NCBI GenBank assembly: GCA_003577245.1
Contig: QEVS01000002.1
Span: 248,001 to 312,000 of the forward strand
Direction of reading: 5' to 3'
DNA length: 64,000 bases
Origin: a bacterium
GTDB taxonomy: Bacteria > Chloroflexota > Dehalococcoidia > Tepidiformales > Tepidiformaceae
The position numbers and the translations under genes are program-made. The notes beneath the pieces are model-generated. The model was given only the letters and a program-made list of their open reading frames with translations, was not told the origin of the DNA and did not search any database. Within the stretch, counting starts at the first letter, position 1. Every line of letters begins with the position of its first letter. This document shows, piece after piece, positions 49,814 to 58,565 of this stretch.

Positions 49814-52081
49814 CTACTCGTCGCCCGCGACCGGGATCAGGACCGTGAAGGTGGCGCCCTTGCCGGGTTCGCTGGAGACGTGAATGGCGCCCCCGGCGGC
49901 GCGCACTATCCCGAGCGCGGCGGCAAGTCCGAGGCCCCGGCCAATGAAGCGCGTGCTGAAGAAGGGGTCGAACACGCGGGGGAGCACATCGGCGGCGATG
50001 CCGGGGCCGTTGTCGGCGATTTCGAGCGATACACAGCCGGTCTGCGGCAGCTGGCCCGAAACGAAGCCGCCGGTTCGGCGCGCGGCAGCGGCGCTCACGA
50101 GGCCCGTGGAGACAACGACTTCGCCGCCCACTTCGGCCAGGGCTTCGAAGGCGTTGACGAGCAGGTGCGTCAGGAGCTCTCGCCCGCGGGCGGGGTTGAG
50201 CCGGACAGCGGGCAGCCCCACGGCAAAGTTGGTGACCAAGGAGACGCCCGGGGGCCGGCGGGCGGTGAGCAGGCCTGTCACCTCCCCGGCAAGTTGTGAC
50301 AGGTCCACGCGGGAGGGCGCGTCGGGAGCGGCGCCGGAGTAAGAGAGGAGGGCGCGAGCGAGCGAAGCAGCGTTCGCAGAGGCCTCCTCGATGTCGCGAA
50401 GAGCCTCCCCGGCGGGGCTGCCGGGCAGCGCCTCCATGGCGACAAAGCCGGCGTTGCCCATGATGCCCATGAGCAGGTTGTTGAGCTGGTGTGCGATGCC
50501 CCCCGCCAGCACGCCCAGGCTTTCGGCTTTCTGAGCGGCAACGAGCGCTTCTTCGGCACGCTTGCGGGCGGTGATGTCGCGGACGATGCCCACGAAACGG
50601 ACGTGGTCTGCCTCCCCCGTCTCGTTGACGGCCAGCTCCAGCGGGAAGGTGGTCCCATCCTTGCGGAGCCCGGTGAGATCACGGCTCTTGCCGATGATGT
50701 GGGCTTCGCCGGTGCGAACGTAGCGCTCGACATCTCGCGCATGGACGGCGGCATAGGGCGCGGGCATGAGCGCGGCAACGTCGAGGCCGATGAGCTCGCC
50801 CGCGCCGTAACCGAAGATCTGTTCGGCAGCCGGGTTAGCGGTCTCGATGACTCCCGTGACGCTTATGCCGATGATGCCATCGATGGCGGCGTTGAGGACG
50901 TCGCGCAGGCGCCGCTCCCCTGCGCGCACCGCTTCGATCAGGCGTTTCTGTTCGGTGATATCGCGGTAGAACCAGGCCACGCCGCGTCCCTGGGGGAGCT
51001 CGAGCGGCCGTACGTGCTGCTCAATAACCCTCCCGTCGGCGAGGACTACCTCCACATGGTGATCCTGCTCGGGGTGCAGCGATTCCTCATCGAAGAGCGT
51101 ACTGGCGCCGGCCGGATCGGTAGTGAGCGCGGCCAGGCGGGCGCGCCTGACTTCGGGGCTGGCGACCATATCGGCCTCGGTGAGGCCCGACATCTCAAGG
51201 CTGCGCCGGTTGTAGGTAACCACGCGGCCATCCGGACCGGTGACGACGAGGGCCTCGGGCGAAGCCTCAAACTGGGCGGCCAGGATCGCCGCCGTGGTGC
51301 GCGCTTCCGCTTCGGCCTTGCGAAGCTCCGTTACATCCCGGTGATACCAGACGCGGCCCATGTGTGTCGCACCCACCCAGAGAGGGGTGGAGTGGCAGAG
51401 GACCCTCGTTCCGCCGGGAAGCGAGACTTCGCCCGTGACGGTGACGAGGTCGAGCACGGGATCGCAGGAGACGACCTGGCGTGCCTCGGCGCTACCTCCC
51501 GCAATGGCGAGCATCTTCTCTGCGATGGCCGCACAGCCCGCGGCCACGGTCGCGCTGTCGAGGCTCCAGATTCTCAGGAAACGCCGGTTATGGGTCACCA
51601 CGGCGCCTCTCTGGTCGAACACCATGATGCCGTCGGGCGAGGCCTCGGCCTGGGCAGCGAGGTAGGCGTTTATCCGCCGCACTTCGTCTTCCATGCGCAC
51701 GCGTTCGGAGACGTCGCGGATGACCATCCAGGTCTGGGATTCCCCATCTTTGCCTTCGAAGACGGAGGACCAGAGCTCTGCTTCGAAGGGGATGCCGCCC
51801 TTGCGGAAGAAGGTGAGGGCGCCTTCGGCGCGCCCCGTCCGCTCGCGCATGGCGAGCAGGTCTGCGAGGCGTGGGTCGGAGAGGTCTACGAGCCCGGTGC
51901 GCCCGGCCGCACAGATCTCGGCTTCGGACATGCCGAAGATCCGGCAGGCGGCGGCATTGGCGCGGAGTACAGGCCCGTCGACGGCGGTAAGGAGGATGGC
52001 GTCGTGCGCGCCCTCAAAGAGGAGGCGGTACATATCGCCGTCCCTAGGCTCGGGCCACTGCGCGCTGTTCCTCTCAGCCAC
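49814..52081 (-). CDS. multi-PAS sensor histidine kinase
   Basis: About 755 aa with no membrane helix. Four PAS domains are visible: EGAHDAILLTAVDGPVLRAN, EASPDGIMVFDQRGAVVTHN, EASPEALVVTGPDGRVVTYN and AAIDGIIGISVTGVIETAN. The phosphoacceptor lies in GGIAHQLNNLLMGIM. The ATPase domain has HLLVNAFEAL (N box), DNGPGIAAD (G1) and GRGLGLAAALGIV (G2). It should sense an intracellular cue. No response regulator is adjacent. GTG 52081 was chosen; GTG 52111 and ATG 52033 are possible, and a TATTAT box lies at 52116-52121. Confidence 0.85.
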   Translation of the reverse strand: MAERNSAQWPEPRDGDMYRLLFEGAHDAILLTAVDGPVLRANAAACRIFGMSEAEICAAGRTGLVDLSDPRLADLLAMRERTGRAEGALTFFRKGGIPFEAELWSSVFEGKDGESQTWMVIRDVSERVRMEDEVRRINAYLAAQAEASPDGIMVFDQRGAVVTHNRRFLRIWSLDSATVAAGCAAIAEKMLAIAGGSAEARQVVSCDPVLDLVTVTGEVSLPGGTRVLCHSTPLWVGATHMGRVWYHRDVTELRKAEAEARTTAAILAAQFEASPEALVVTGPDGRVVTYNRRSLEMSGLTEADMVASPEVRRARLAALTTDPAGASTLFDEESLHPEQDHHVEVVLADGRVIEQHVRPLELPQGRGVAWFYRDITEQKRLIEAVRAGERRLRDVLNAAIDGIIGISVTGVIETANPAAEQIFGYGAGELIGLDVAALMPAPYAAVHARDVERYVRTGEAHIIGKSRDLTGLRKDGTTFPLELAVNETGEADHVRFVGIVRDITARKRAEEALVAAQKAESLGVLAGGIAHQLNNLLMGIMGNAGFVAMEALPGSPAGEALRDIEEASANAASLARALLSYSGAAPDAPSRVDLSQLAGEVTGLLTARRPPGVSLVTNFAVGLPAVRLNPARGRELLTHLLVNAFEALAEVGGEVVVSTGLVSAAAARRTGGFVSGQLPQTGCVSLEIADNGPGIAADVLPRVFDPFFSTRFIGRGLGLAAALGIVRAAGGAIHVSSEPGKGATFTVLIPVAGDE

Positions 52082-52212
52082 CTCTTCCTCGCAGGGTGCT
52101 TGTCGGCACACCGCAATAATAGAGGGAGAAGCAGCAAACGACTCACAAGTGGCGAAGCGAAGTGCCGGGAACGAATGGCCGCTGCAGGCGGAAGAGGCCT
52201 GGCTGGTCTCCT

Positions 52213-53553
52213 CTAGTCCTGGGGGCTCTCGCTGGAGGCGCTTCCGCCAGCCTCTCTGCCGCGGCCGCCACGCCGCCGGCGGCGCCCTTCCTGGCGAGGC
52301 TCACGTGGGGGTGGCGCCTCGTCGCGCGCCGGGGGCTCGCCCCGGGGCCGGCTCGAGCCCGGCCGCGGAGGAGCAGGCTGGGTGCGCTCGAAGCGCCGCC
52401 CCTCGGGGATACCGGGCTGCTGGCGGGCTGGTGGAGCGCCCGCAGGGCCGCGGTCGCCGCGCGGTGGCCGGCGCTCGCCACCCCGCTGGGGGGACGGCCC
52501 CTGGGAGCCGCGCCGCTGCGCCGGGGGAGGCCCTCCCGGTGAACGCTCCGGGCGAGGTTCTCTCGATGGCAGACGTCCCCGTGCCGGGCCCGGCGCAGGC
52601 CGTTCGCTCAGCCAGTCGGCCGGAGGGGGAGGCTCAGGTTCGCGAAGGTCCTCTTCCGTGGGTTCGATGAGGCCCTGCGCGATGGCCTCGGCGCGGCTGA
52701 TGCTGGGTGGAGGGGTGCCCGCCTTGCTCGCTGTGTCCCAGCGAACCACGGTGCCAAGGTCGCGGTCTCCCACCTCAACGCGCTGGCCTTCGACCACGAG
52801 CGTTACCTGGCGGCGGAGGATGTTGACTGCGACGACGCGGCCTTCGCCCGTGGGCGTGCTGCAACGCTGGCCGATCTTCGGGAGGGTCCGCCGCATCTCG
52901 CGGTAACCGTCTTCTTCATACGAAAGGCAGCAGAGAAGGCGCCCGCAGAGCCCGGAGATCTTCTGGGGATTGAGCGGCAGCTCCTGTTCCTTGGCCATGC
53001 GGATGGAAATCGCCGGGAAGGTGGTGAGCCAGCTGGCACAGCAGAGCTCGCGTCCGCAGATGCCGTAGCCGCCCGCGAGCCGGGCGCGGTCACGGGCGCC
53101 GACCTGGCGCATTTCCACGCGGCTGCCGAAGTGGTCGGCGGCGCGGCGAACGAAATCGCGGTAGTCGAGGCGCTCTTCGCTGGAGAAGGAGAAGGTCAGC
53201 CGGCGTCCGTCGAGCGTGTATTCGGCGGTGTCGATGTGGGCATGAAACCCGGCCTCGCCGGCCAGCCGGCGAGCCTCCGGGAGGAGCGCGTGGGCGCGTT
53301 GGTGGAGGTCATCGGCCTTGTGGATGTCATCGGCTACCGCCAGCCGCAAAACGGGTTTCAGGTCCTCGTTGCCGAGCTCGTTGACCAGCACCTGTTCGGT
53401 GCCGATGACCACGCGGGCGATCTCGGGCCCGCGCGCACTTTCGACGACGACGTATTCGCCCGAATCAATGCGCATGCCGGCGGAATCGAAATAGAAGATC
53501 TTGCCGGCGTTGCGGAAGCGCACACCGACAACGGAGCATTCGGAATCAGGCAT
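52213..53553 (-). CDS. PSP1/RicT-family protein with long disordered tail
   Basis: The 446-aa protein has the RicT (YaaT, PSP1) core: CGRELCCASWL and ISGLCGRLLCCLSYE, whose Cys residues in related proteins hold an iron-sulfur cluster, and RRAADHFGSRVEMRQVGARDRARL. The last 150 or so residues are a Pro/Arg/Gly-rich disordered tail not found in Bacillus RicT. It partners RicA/RicF in RNA processing there. The holB gene overlaps it by 8 nt, as is common for this pair. Confidence 0.88.
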   Translation of the reverse strand: MPDSECSVVGVRFRNAGKIFYFDSAGMRIDSGEYVVVESARGPEIARVVIGTEQVLVNELGNEDLKPVLRLAVADDIHKADDLHQRAHALLPEARRLAGEAGFHAHIDTAEYTLDGRRLTFSFSSEERLDYRDFVRRAADHFGSRVEMRQVGARDRARLAGGYGICGRELCCASWLTTFPAISIRMAKEQELPLNPQKISGLCGRLLCCLSYEEDGYREMRRTLPKIGQRCSTPTGEGRVVAVNILRRQVTLVVEGQRVEVGDRDLGTVVRWDTASKAGTPPPSISRAEAIAQGLIEPTEEDLREPEPPPPADWLSERPAPGPARGRLPSREPRPERSPGGPPPAQRRGSQGPSPQRGGERRPPRGDRGPAGAPPARQQPGIPEGRRFERTQPAPPRPGSSRPRGEPPARDEAPPPREPRQEGRRRRRGGRGREAGGSASSESPQD

Positions 53554-54583
53554 ACCTGGAGAGTTCTTCCTCGGGGTCTGGCTCCAGTGTAACCGGCGGG
53601 AAGGTCAGGATCATGAGTTCGAGGGCCGGGCGCGCCTGCACCTGGGCCTGGAGGTCGGCCCGCGCCTGGGAGACGGCGCGCAGAGCGACGACGGGGCCGG
53701 CTGCGGATGAGGCGCCGCTTTCACCGGCGGCGGCGCGCAACCGCTCCTCCCAGAACGCTTCCCAGGCGTCGAGTGCGCGCAGGACCACGCTCCGATCGCG
53801 GCGCCATGCCTCGGCGAGCTCGCCCGCGTGCGCGAGCCGGGCGGGGACGCGGGACGCAGCCACCTGCGAACAGCGCGCGCGGAGGCGGTCGCGATCGCCC
53901 ATGAGCGCCGGGTCGGCGGCGAAGGCGATGGCTCTGCCGGGCAGGCCGCGGCACTCAGCGGCAGCGCGGGCGGCAATAGCCGGGTCGACGCCCCGGGCGA
54001 CGAGGCCGGAGGCGATCTCGGCGGGAGGGACAAGGCGGACATCGACCCTCCGGCAGCGGCTACGCACCGTTTCGATGATCACTTCTGGCGCGGCGGTGAC
54101 AAGGCAGAACACGGTGTGCCCGGGCGGCTCTTCCAGCGTCTTGAGGATTGTATGGGCGGCCTCGCGGCCCAGGCGGTCGGCGGGTTCTATCAGCACCATC
54201 CGGGTGCGGGCCTCGAACGGGAAGCGGGCTACCAGGTCGATGAGGCCGCGCACCTGGCAGATACGGATGTCGCGCGAATCGGGGTGTTTTTCGTGCGAGC
54301 TCTCGCCCGGCTGGGGGCGGCAGAGCGTATCGCCCGGCCCGAGGTGGATGACATCGGGATGGGCGCCTTCGGCGATGAGCCGGCAGGGACGGCAGACTCC
54401 ACAGGGACCAGCAGGCGAGGGGGGGGCGGCCTCACAGTTGAGGAGGCGGGCGTATTCGAGCGCCAGGAGGCTGCGGCCCGAACCTTCTGCCCCGGCGAAG
54501 AGCAGAGCGTGCGGTGGGTCTTCGCTGGCAGCCAGCGACTGCAATTCACGGACGATGGCTTCATGGCCGATGACGGCGCTCAT
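53546..54583 (-). CDS. holB: DNA polymerase III delta' subunit
   Basis: The 345-aa clamp-loader protein has a P-loop region with ALLFAGAEGSGRSLLALEYARLL, a Cys-rich zinc module (CGVCRPCR) typical of delta'/gamma, the sensor EPADRLGREAAHTILKTLEEPP and a Ser-Arg-Cys motif (VRSRCRR). It serves as the stator of the clamp loader. ATG 54583 follows TACCCT by 6 nt with no ribosome site. It overlaps ricT by 8 nt. Confidence 0.85.
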   Translation of the reverse strand: MSAVIGHEAIVRELQSLAASEDPPHALLFAGAEGSGRSLLALEYARLLNCEAAPPSPAGPCGVCRPCRLIAEGAHPDVIHLGPGDTLCRPQPGESSHEKHPDSRDIRICQVRGLIDLVARFPFEARTRMVLIEPADRLGREAAHTILKTLEEPPGHTVFCLVTAAPEVIIETVRSRCRRVDVRLVPPAEIASGLVARGVDPAIAARAAAECRGLPGRAIAFAADPALMGDRDRLRARCSQVAASRVPARLAHAGELAEAWRRDRSVVLRALDAWEAFWEERLRAAAGESGASSAAGPVVALRAVSQARADLQAQVQARPALELMILTFPPVTLEPDPEEELSRYA

Positions 54584-54596
54584 GGGGCAAGGGTAC

Positions 54597-54633
54597 AGGA
54601 GGGAGGAGGGAGAAGGGAGGAGGGAGGAGGGAG
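54597..54633 (+). repeat. heptad purine repeat, potential G-quadruplex
   Basis: A pure-purine run of 37 nt holds five GGG triplets at 54601, 54608, 54615, 54622 and 54629, each separated by four bases. The unit is GGGAGGA with one GGGAGAA variant. It fits a G3N4 quadruplex pattern and sits where the -35 of the holB promoter would fall. Confidence 0.75.
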
Positions 54634-54709
54634 TTTCGCACGCCCGGAGGCCTGCATCTGTCAGAATCATCTGCACGACGTCGGGCGACCGTGCCCGCAG
54701 GGGGCAGAC

Positions 54710-56335
54710 TTGCAGGAACTGACCGGTGGAGAGGCTGTTGCGCACACTCTGCGTGCGCTGGGCGTGGAGCACGTTTTCGGAATCGTGAGCGTGCACAACA
54801 TCCCCATCTACGACGCGATTAACCGCATGGGCGGAATCACGGCCGTGGCGGTAAGGCACGAGCAGGGAGCGGTTCACGCCGCCGACGGCTACGCGAGGGC
54901 GACCGGCAGGCTGGGGGTGGCGATCACAAGCACCGGTCCGGGAGCCGCCAACGCGATGGGTGGGCTGTTCGAGGCGGGATTCTCGTCTTCGCGGGTGCTG
55001 ATGATCACAGGGCAGGTGGAAAGCCGCTACTACGGCAAGGGGAAGGGGTTCCTGCACGAGGCCGAGAACCAGGTGCCCATGCTGCGGGCGGTCACCCGGC
55101 GCGTGGAGAGCGTGCGCCTTACGCGCGACATCCCGGCAGCGATCACGCGAGTTGCGGCAGATGTGATGACGGGCCGCCCACAGCCGGGGGCGATTGAGAT
55201 CCCCGTGGATTTCCAGTACGCGAAGGCGGACTTCGATATCCCGCACATTGAGGGTTGGCCACGCGTCGCGCCCGACAAAGCTGGGCTGGCGGCGGCAGCC
55301 GGGATGCTTTCGGCAGCAAGGCGGCCGGTGATCTGGGCCGGGGGCGGTGTCCTCACCGCCGGGGCCGAGAGCGAACTGCAACAGCTTGCCGAGCTGCTCG
55401 GCGCACCCGTCGTCACCTCACTGAACGGCCGGGGCGCTATCCCCGAGGATCATCCGCTGGCGCTGGGGCCGCTTACGGCGCACCCGGCCGTGGAGGCGGT
55501 GATCGCCGGGGCGGACGTTGTGCTGGCGGTGGGAACGCGTTTCCAGGGAGGGGCCACGCGCAACTGGGCGCTCAAGATGCCCGGTCAGCTCATTCACCTC
55601 GATGCCGGCCCGGAGGTCATTGGGCGCAACTACACGCCTGCGTTGAGCGTGGTGGGCGACGCCCGGCCGGGGCTGGCGGGAATCCTGAAGCTGGTGACGG
55701 GGAGCGCGGTGGAAGCGGGCTTCGCGGAACGGGCGAGCGCCGCCCGGGACGAGGCGCATGCCGCCATTCGCGGTGACATTGGCCCCGACTACGCGGCCAT
55801 CATGGACGCCATGCGCGAGGCCCTCCCGCGCAACGGACTGGTAGTGCGCGACCCAACAGTGCCGGCCTACCTCTGGGGCAATCGCATCTTCCCGATCTAC
55901 GAGCCGCGCACGTCGCTCTACCCGTCGTCGGCGGCAATCGGGCCCGCTCTGCCGCTGGCGATTGGAGCGTCAATCGGAACAGGCCGCCCGGCGGTGGTCA
56001 TCCAGGGAGATGGGGGCTTCATGCTGAACATCGCCGAACTGGCCACGGCGGTGCAGTACCGGGTGCCCGTGGTGGTGTGCGTGTTCAATGACCGCGGTTA
56101 CGGGGTTCTGCGGAGCATCCAGGCGCGGACGTTCGAGGGACGCCAGACGGGCGTCGACCTGGCGACGCCGGACTTTGCGGCCCTGGCAAAGGCGATGGGG
56201 CTGCCGGGCGAAACCGTGAGCGGAGTTGATGAGTTCAGGGTGGCAATCGGGCGGGCGATGGCCGCAGGCGGGCCGTACCTGCTGGATATCGACATGGACG
56301 TGCTGAAGCCGATGGCCGGGTTCGGGCGGAGGTAA
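54710..56335 (+). CDS. thiamine diphosphate-dependent enzyme (acetolactate synthase-like)
   Basis: The 541-aa protein has the ThDP enzyme layout. The N-terminal domain carries the activating Glu in AVRHEQGAVHAADGYARATG. The central domain begins PVIWAGGGVLTAGAESEL. The C-terminal domain carries the ThDP motif GDGGFMLNIAELATAVQYRVPVVVCVFND. The enzyme group includes acetolactate synthases, oxalyl-CoA decarboxylase and benzoylformate decarboxylase; the exact activity is not clear. It starts at TTG 54710 after a GGGGGC site. It is divergent from holB. Confidence 0.88.
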   Translation: MQELTGGEAVAHTLRALGVEHVFGIVSVHNIPIYDAINRMGGITAVAVRHEQGAVHAADGYARATGRLGVAITSTGPGAANAMGGLFEAGFSSSRVLMITGQVESRYYGKGKGFLHEAENQVPMLRAVTRRVESVRLTRDIPAAITRVAADVMTGRPQPGAIEIPVDFQYAKADFDIPHIEGWPRVAPDKAGLAAAAGMLSAARRPVIWAGGGVLTAGAESELQQLAELLGAPVVTSLNGRGAIPEDHPLALGPLTAHPAVEAVIAGADVVLAVGTRFQGGATRNWALKMPGQLIHLDAGPEVIGRNYTPALSVVGDARPGLAGILKLVTGSAVEAGFAERASAARDEAHAAIRGDIGPDYAAIMDAMREALPRNGLVVRDPTVPAYLWGNRIFPIYEPRTSLYPSSAAIGPALPLAIGASIGTGRPAVVIQGDGGFMLNIAELATAVQYRVPVVVCVFNDRGYGVLRSIQARTFEGRQTGVDLATPDFAALAKAMGLPGETVSGVDEFRVAIGRAMAAGGPYLLDIDMDVLKPMAGFGRR

Positions 56336-56372
56336 GGGGAGGGGCCTCCATCCCTGGCGAAGTAGTCAATCA

Positions 56373-56390
56373 AAAGTGCGCACGCACTTT
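56373..56390 (+). promoter_or_regulatory. operator dyad O1 of TetR gene
   Basis: AAAGTGCG (56373-56380) and CGCACTTT (56383-56390) form a perfect 8-bp dyad around CA. It overlaps the -35 box at 56388-56393. This fits a TetR-family operator. Confidence 0.65.
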
Positions 56391-56417
56391 ACAGTATTGG
56401 CCTGCCTGCCGTAATGT
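56388..56417 (+). promoter_or_regulatory. promoter of the tetR-MFS operon
   Basis: TTTACA (56388-56393), an 18-nt spacer and TAATGT (56412-56417) form a plausible promoter. Operator dyads overlap both ends. Confidence 0.6.
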
Positions 56418-56430
56418 GCGTGAGTACGCA
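56417..56430 (+). promoter_or_regulatory. operator dyad O2 of TetR gene
   Basis: TGCGT (56417-56421) and ACGCA (56426-56430) form a dyad with a 4-nt spacer, sharing the TGCG core with the upstream dyad. It lies at the expected transcription start. Confidence 0.5.
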
Positions 56431-56447
56431 TTTTGGGAGGCCGGGTC

Positions 56448-57098
56448 ATGAACGAGGTCGCGACGCGCTCCATTTCACGCCCGCAACCGGGGAAACACGA
56501 CCGGGAGGGGCGGCGGCTCGCGCTCATCGAGGCGGCCGTCACGGTCTTCGCCGAGCTGGGATACGACGCGGCGACCACGCGTGAGGTGGCTGCTCGCGCC
56601 GGGTGCTCGGAGGGGCTCATCCACCGCTACTTCGGAGGCAAACACGGACTCCTGCTGGCGGCCATCGAGGAGAAGCATGAGGCGCTCGCTGCGGGGATCT
56701 CGGCCGCCGTGAGCGCGGCCGGCAGCATCGAGCAGAAGATCATGACGCTGGTGACGGGCCCAATCGAGGAGGCCTGGAAGCAGAGGGACTTCATGCGGGT
56801 GGCCATTGCCCGCTCGATTGTGGACCCCGAGGTGGGCGCCATGATCGGCAGCCGGGTGACGCAGTACCGCGTCGAAGCGATTGCCGAACGCCTGGAAGCG
56901 CACCAGCAGGCGGGAGCTATCCGCCGCGACATCGATGTCCGCGCCCTGGCCGAGACGATTTCGGCCGTTGGCTTCGTGCTCGGGTTCATGGAGCAGGTGG
57001 TCTTCGGGACTTCTCGCGAATCGGTGCGAGAGCGGGCGCAGGAGGCTGCGCGAATCATCTGCCACGGTGCGTTGCCGGCGGCAGCAGCCACAAGTTGA
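56448..57098 (+). CDS. TetR family transcriptional repressor
   Basis: The 216-aa protein has the TetR helix-turn-helix AVTVFAELGYDAATTREVAARAGCSEGLIHRYFGGK at about residues 27-62. The C-terminal ligand domain (about 75-205) has an all-helical pattern ending FGTSRESVRERAQEAARII. ATG 56448 has GGGAGG upstream. The MFS exporter gene starts 17 nt after its stop, or overlaps it if TTG 57095 is used. Two dyads in the promoter suggest it represses its own operon and is released by a ligand, probably the exporter substrate. Confidence 0.9.
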   Translation: MNEVATRSISRPQPGKHDREGRRLALIEAAVTVFAELGYDAATTREVAARAGCSEGLIHRYFGGKHGLLLAAIEEKHEALAAGISAAVSAAGSIEQKIMTLVTGPIEEAWKQRDFMRVAIARSIVDPEVGAMIGSRVTQYRVEAIAERLEAHQQAGAIRRDIDVRALAETISAVGFVLGFMEQVVFGTSRESVRERAQEAARIICHGALPAAAATS

Positions 57099-57115
57099 AG
57101 GGAAGCAGGATCTGC

Positions 57116-58558
57116 GTGACGAAGCGGATTGAGTACAAGTACATCGTAGCCGTGGTTGTGGTGTTCGGGCTGTTCATGGAACTGCTCGACATGACGATCG
57201 TGAACGTCGCCATTCCCGGGCTGGCACGAGAGTTCGGGGCTTCGGCGACGAGCATCGAGTGGGTGATCACGGGCTACCTTCTGGCGCTGGCGGCCTTCAT
57301 TCCGATCAGCGCGTGGTCCGGAAGCAGGTTCGGGACGAAGCGGTCGTTTGTCTTCGCGCTGGCGACCTTCACCCTGGGGTCGCTCCTTTGCGCCACCGCC
57401 TGGAATTCGGAGAGCCTGATCGCATTCCGAATCCTGCAGGGGATGGGCGGCGGGATGGCGGCTCCGGTGGGCACGACCCTGCTCTTTCACGCCTTTCCGC
57501 CGGAGGAGCGGTCGAGGGCCTCAGCACTGCTTGCCGTACCGGCCTCGGTGGCGCCGGCGAGTGGCCCCGTGCTAGGGGGCTACCTGGTGGAATACCAGTC
57601 CTGGGAATGGATCTTCCTCATCAACGTGCCGATTGGCGTTGTGGGGACTCTCGCAGCCATCTTCCTGCTCAAGGAGTACCGGGAAGAGGACGCGCGACGG
57701 CTGGACCTTCCGGGGTTCGTGCTCTCAGCAACCGGCCTCGCATCGCTGCTGTACGGCCTGGCCGAGGCGGGTCAGCATGGCTTCGACGACCGCAACGTGC
57801 TCCTCTTCGGCCTTGGTGGGCTGGCCTTGCTGGCACTGTTTGTGGTGGTGGAGCTTCGAACGCGGCAGCCGCTTATCGATGTGCGCATCTTCCGGAACCG
57901 GCTGTTCTCGGCGTGCGCCGGGGTGCAGATGGCGGGCATGGCGGGTTTTGCGGGCGCGCTCTTCCTGCTGCCCATCTTCCTGCAGATGCAGCAGGGCCTT
58001 TCGCCCTTTGAATCGGGGCTCGCCACCTTTCCCCAGGCCCTGGGAGTGCTGATGCTGGCGCCGCTGACTGCGCGCCTCTACCCGCGCATCGGGCCGCAGC
58101 GTCTGATGCTCGCCGGAGCCGTTGGCGGGTCGCTGACAACTTTCGTGTTCATGCGGATGGACATGGAAACAACCGCCTGGTGGGTACGGGGCGTGATGCT
58201 TGCACGCGGAATGACGTTCGCACTGATGCTCGTTCCGCTGCAGACGGCCACCTTCGCGACTATCACGTCTGCGAAGCTCGGTGAGGCGAGCGCTCTCTTC
58301 AACATCGTGCGCCAGGTGGCATCAAGCCTGGGCGTGGCCCTGCTGGCAACGGTGCTCACCAACCGGCTGATCGCGCACCACGCGATGCTGGGCAACCCCC
58401 GGACCTCTGACGGGGCAGTGATGGCATTCCAGGATGCCTTCCTGGTGGCGGGCGGCCTTGCGCTGCTCGGCATCGTCGCCGCGCTTTTCATCAGCGACCG
58501 CGAAGCGGCACCGACCATGCGCCGCGCCGCCGACGCCGAACCCGCAATCATCCACTGA
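57116..58558 (+). CDS. MFS transporter, DHA2 family (EmrB/QacA-like, 14 helices)
   Basis: The 480-aa protein has about 14 membrane helices. Motif D1 is near the start (LLDMTIVNVAIPGLAREFGAS), motif A reads GSRFGTKRSFV, and motif C is PASGPVLGGYL. DHA2 proteins export toxic compounds by proton antiport. GTG 57116 with an AGGA site was preferred over TTG 57095. The preceding TetR gene probably regulates it. The substrate is unknown. Confidence 0.88.
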   Translation: MTKRIEYKYIVAVVVVFGLFMELLDMTIVNVAIPGLAREFGASATSIEWVITGYLLALAAFIPISAWSGSRFGTKRSFVFALATFTLGSLLCATAWNSESLIAFRILQGMGGGMAAPVGTTLLFHAFPPEERSRASALLAVPASVAPASGPVLGGYLVEYQSWEWIFLINVPIGVVGTLAAIFLLKEYREEDARRLDLPGFVLSATGLASLLYGLAEAGQHGFDDRNVLLFGLGGLALLALFVVVELRTRQPLIDVRIFRNRLFSACAGVQMAGMAGFAGALFLLPIFLQMQQGLSPFESGLATFPQALGVLMLAPLTARLYPRIGPQRLMLAGAVGGSLTTFVFMRMDMETTAWWVRGVMLARGMTFALMLVPLQTATFATITSAKLGEASALFNIVRQVASSLGVALLATVLTNRLIAHHAMLGNPRTSDGAVMAFQDAFLVAGGLALLGIVAALFISDREAAPTMRRAADAEPAIIH

Positions 58559-58565
58559 GGCCGGG

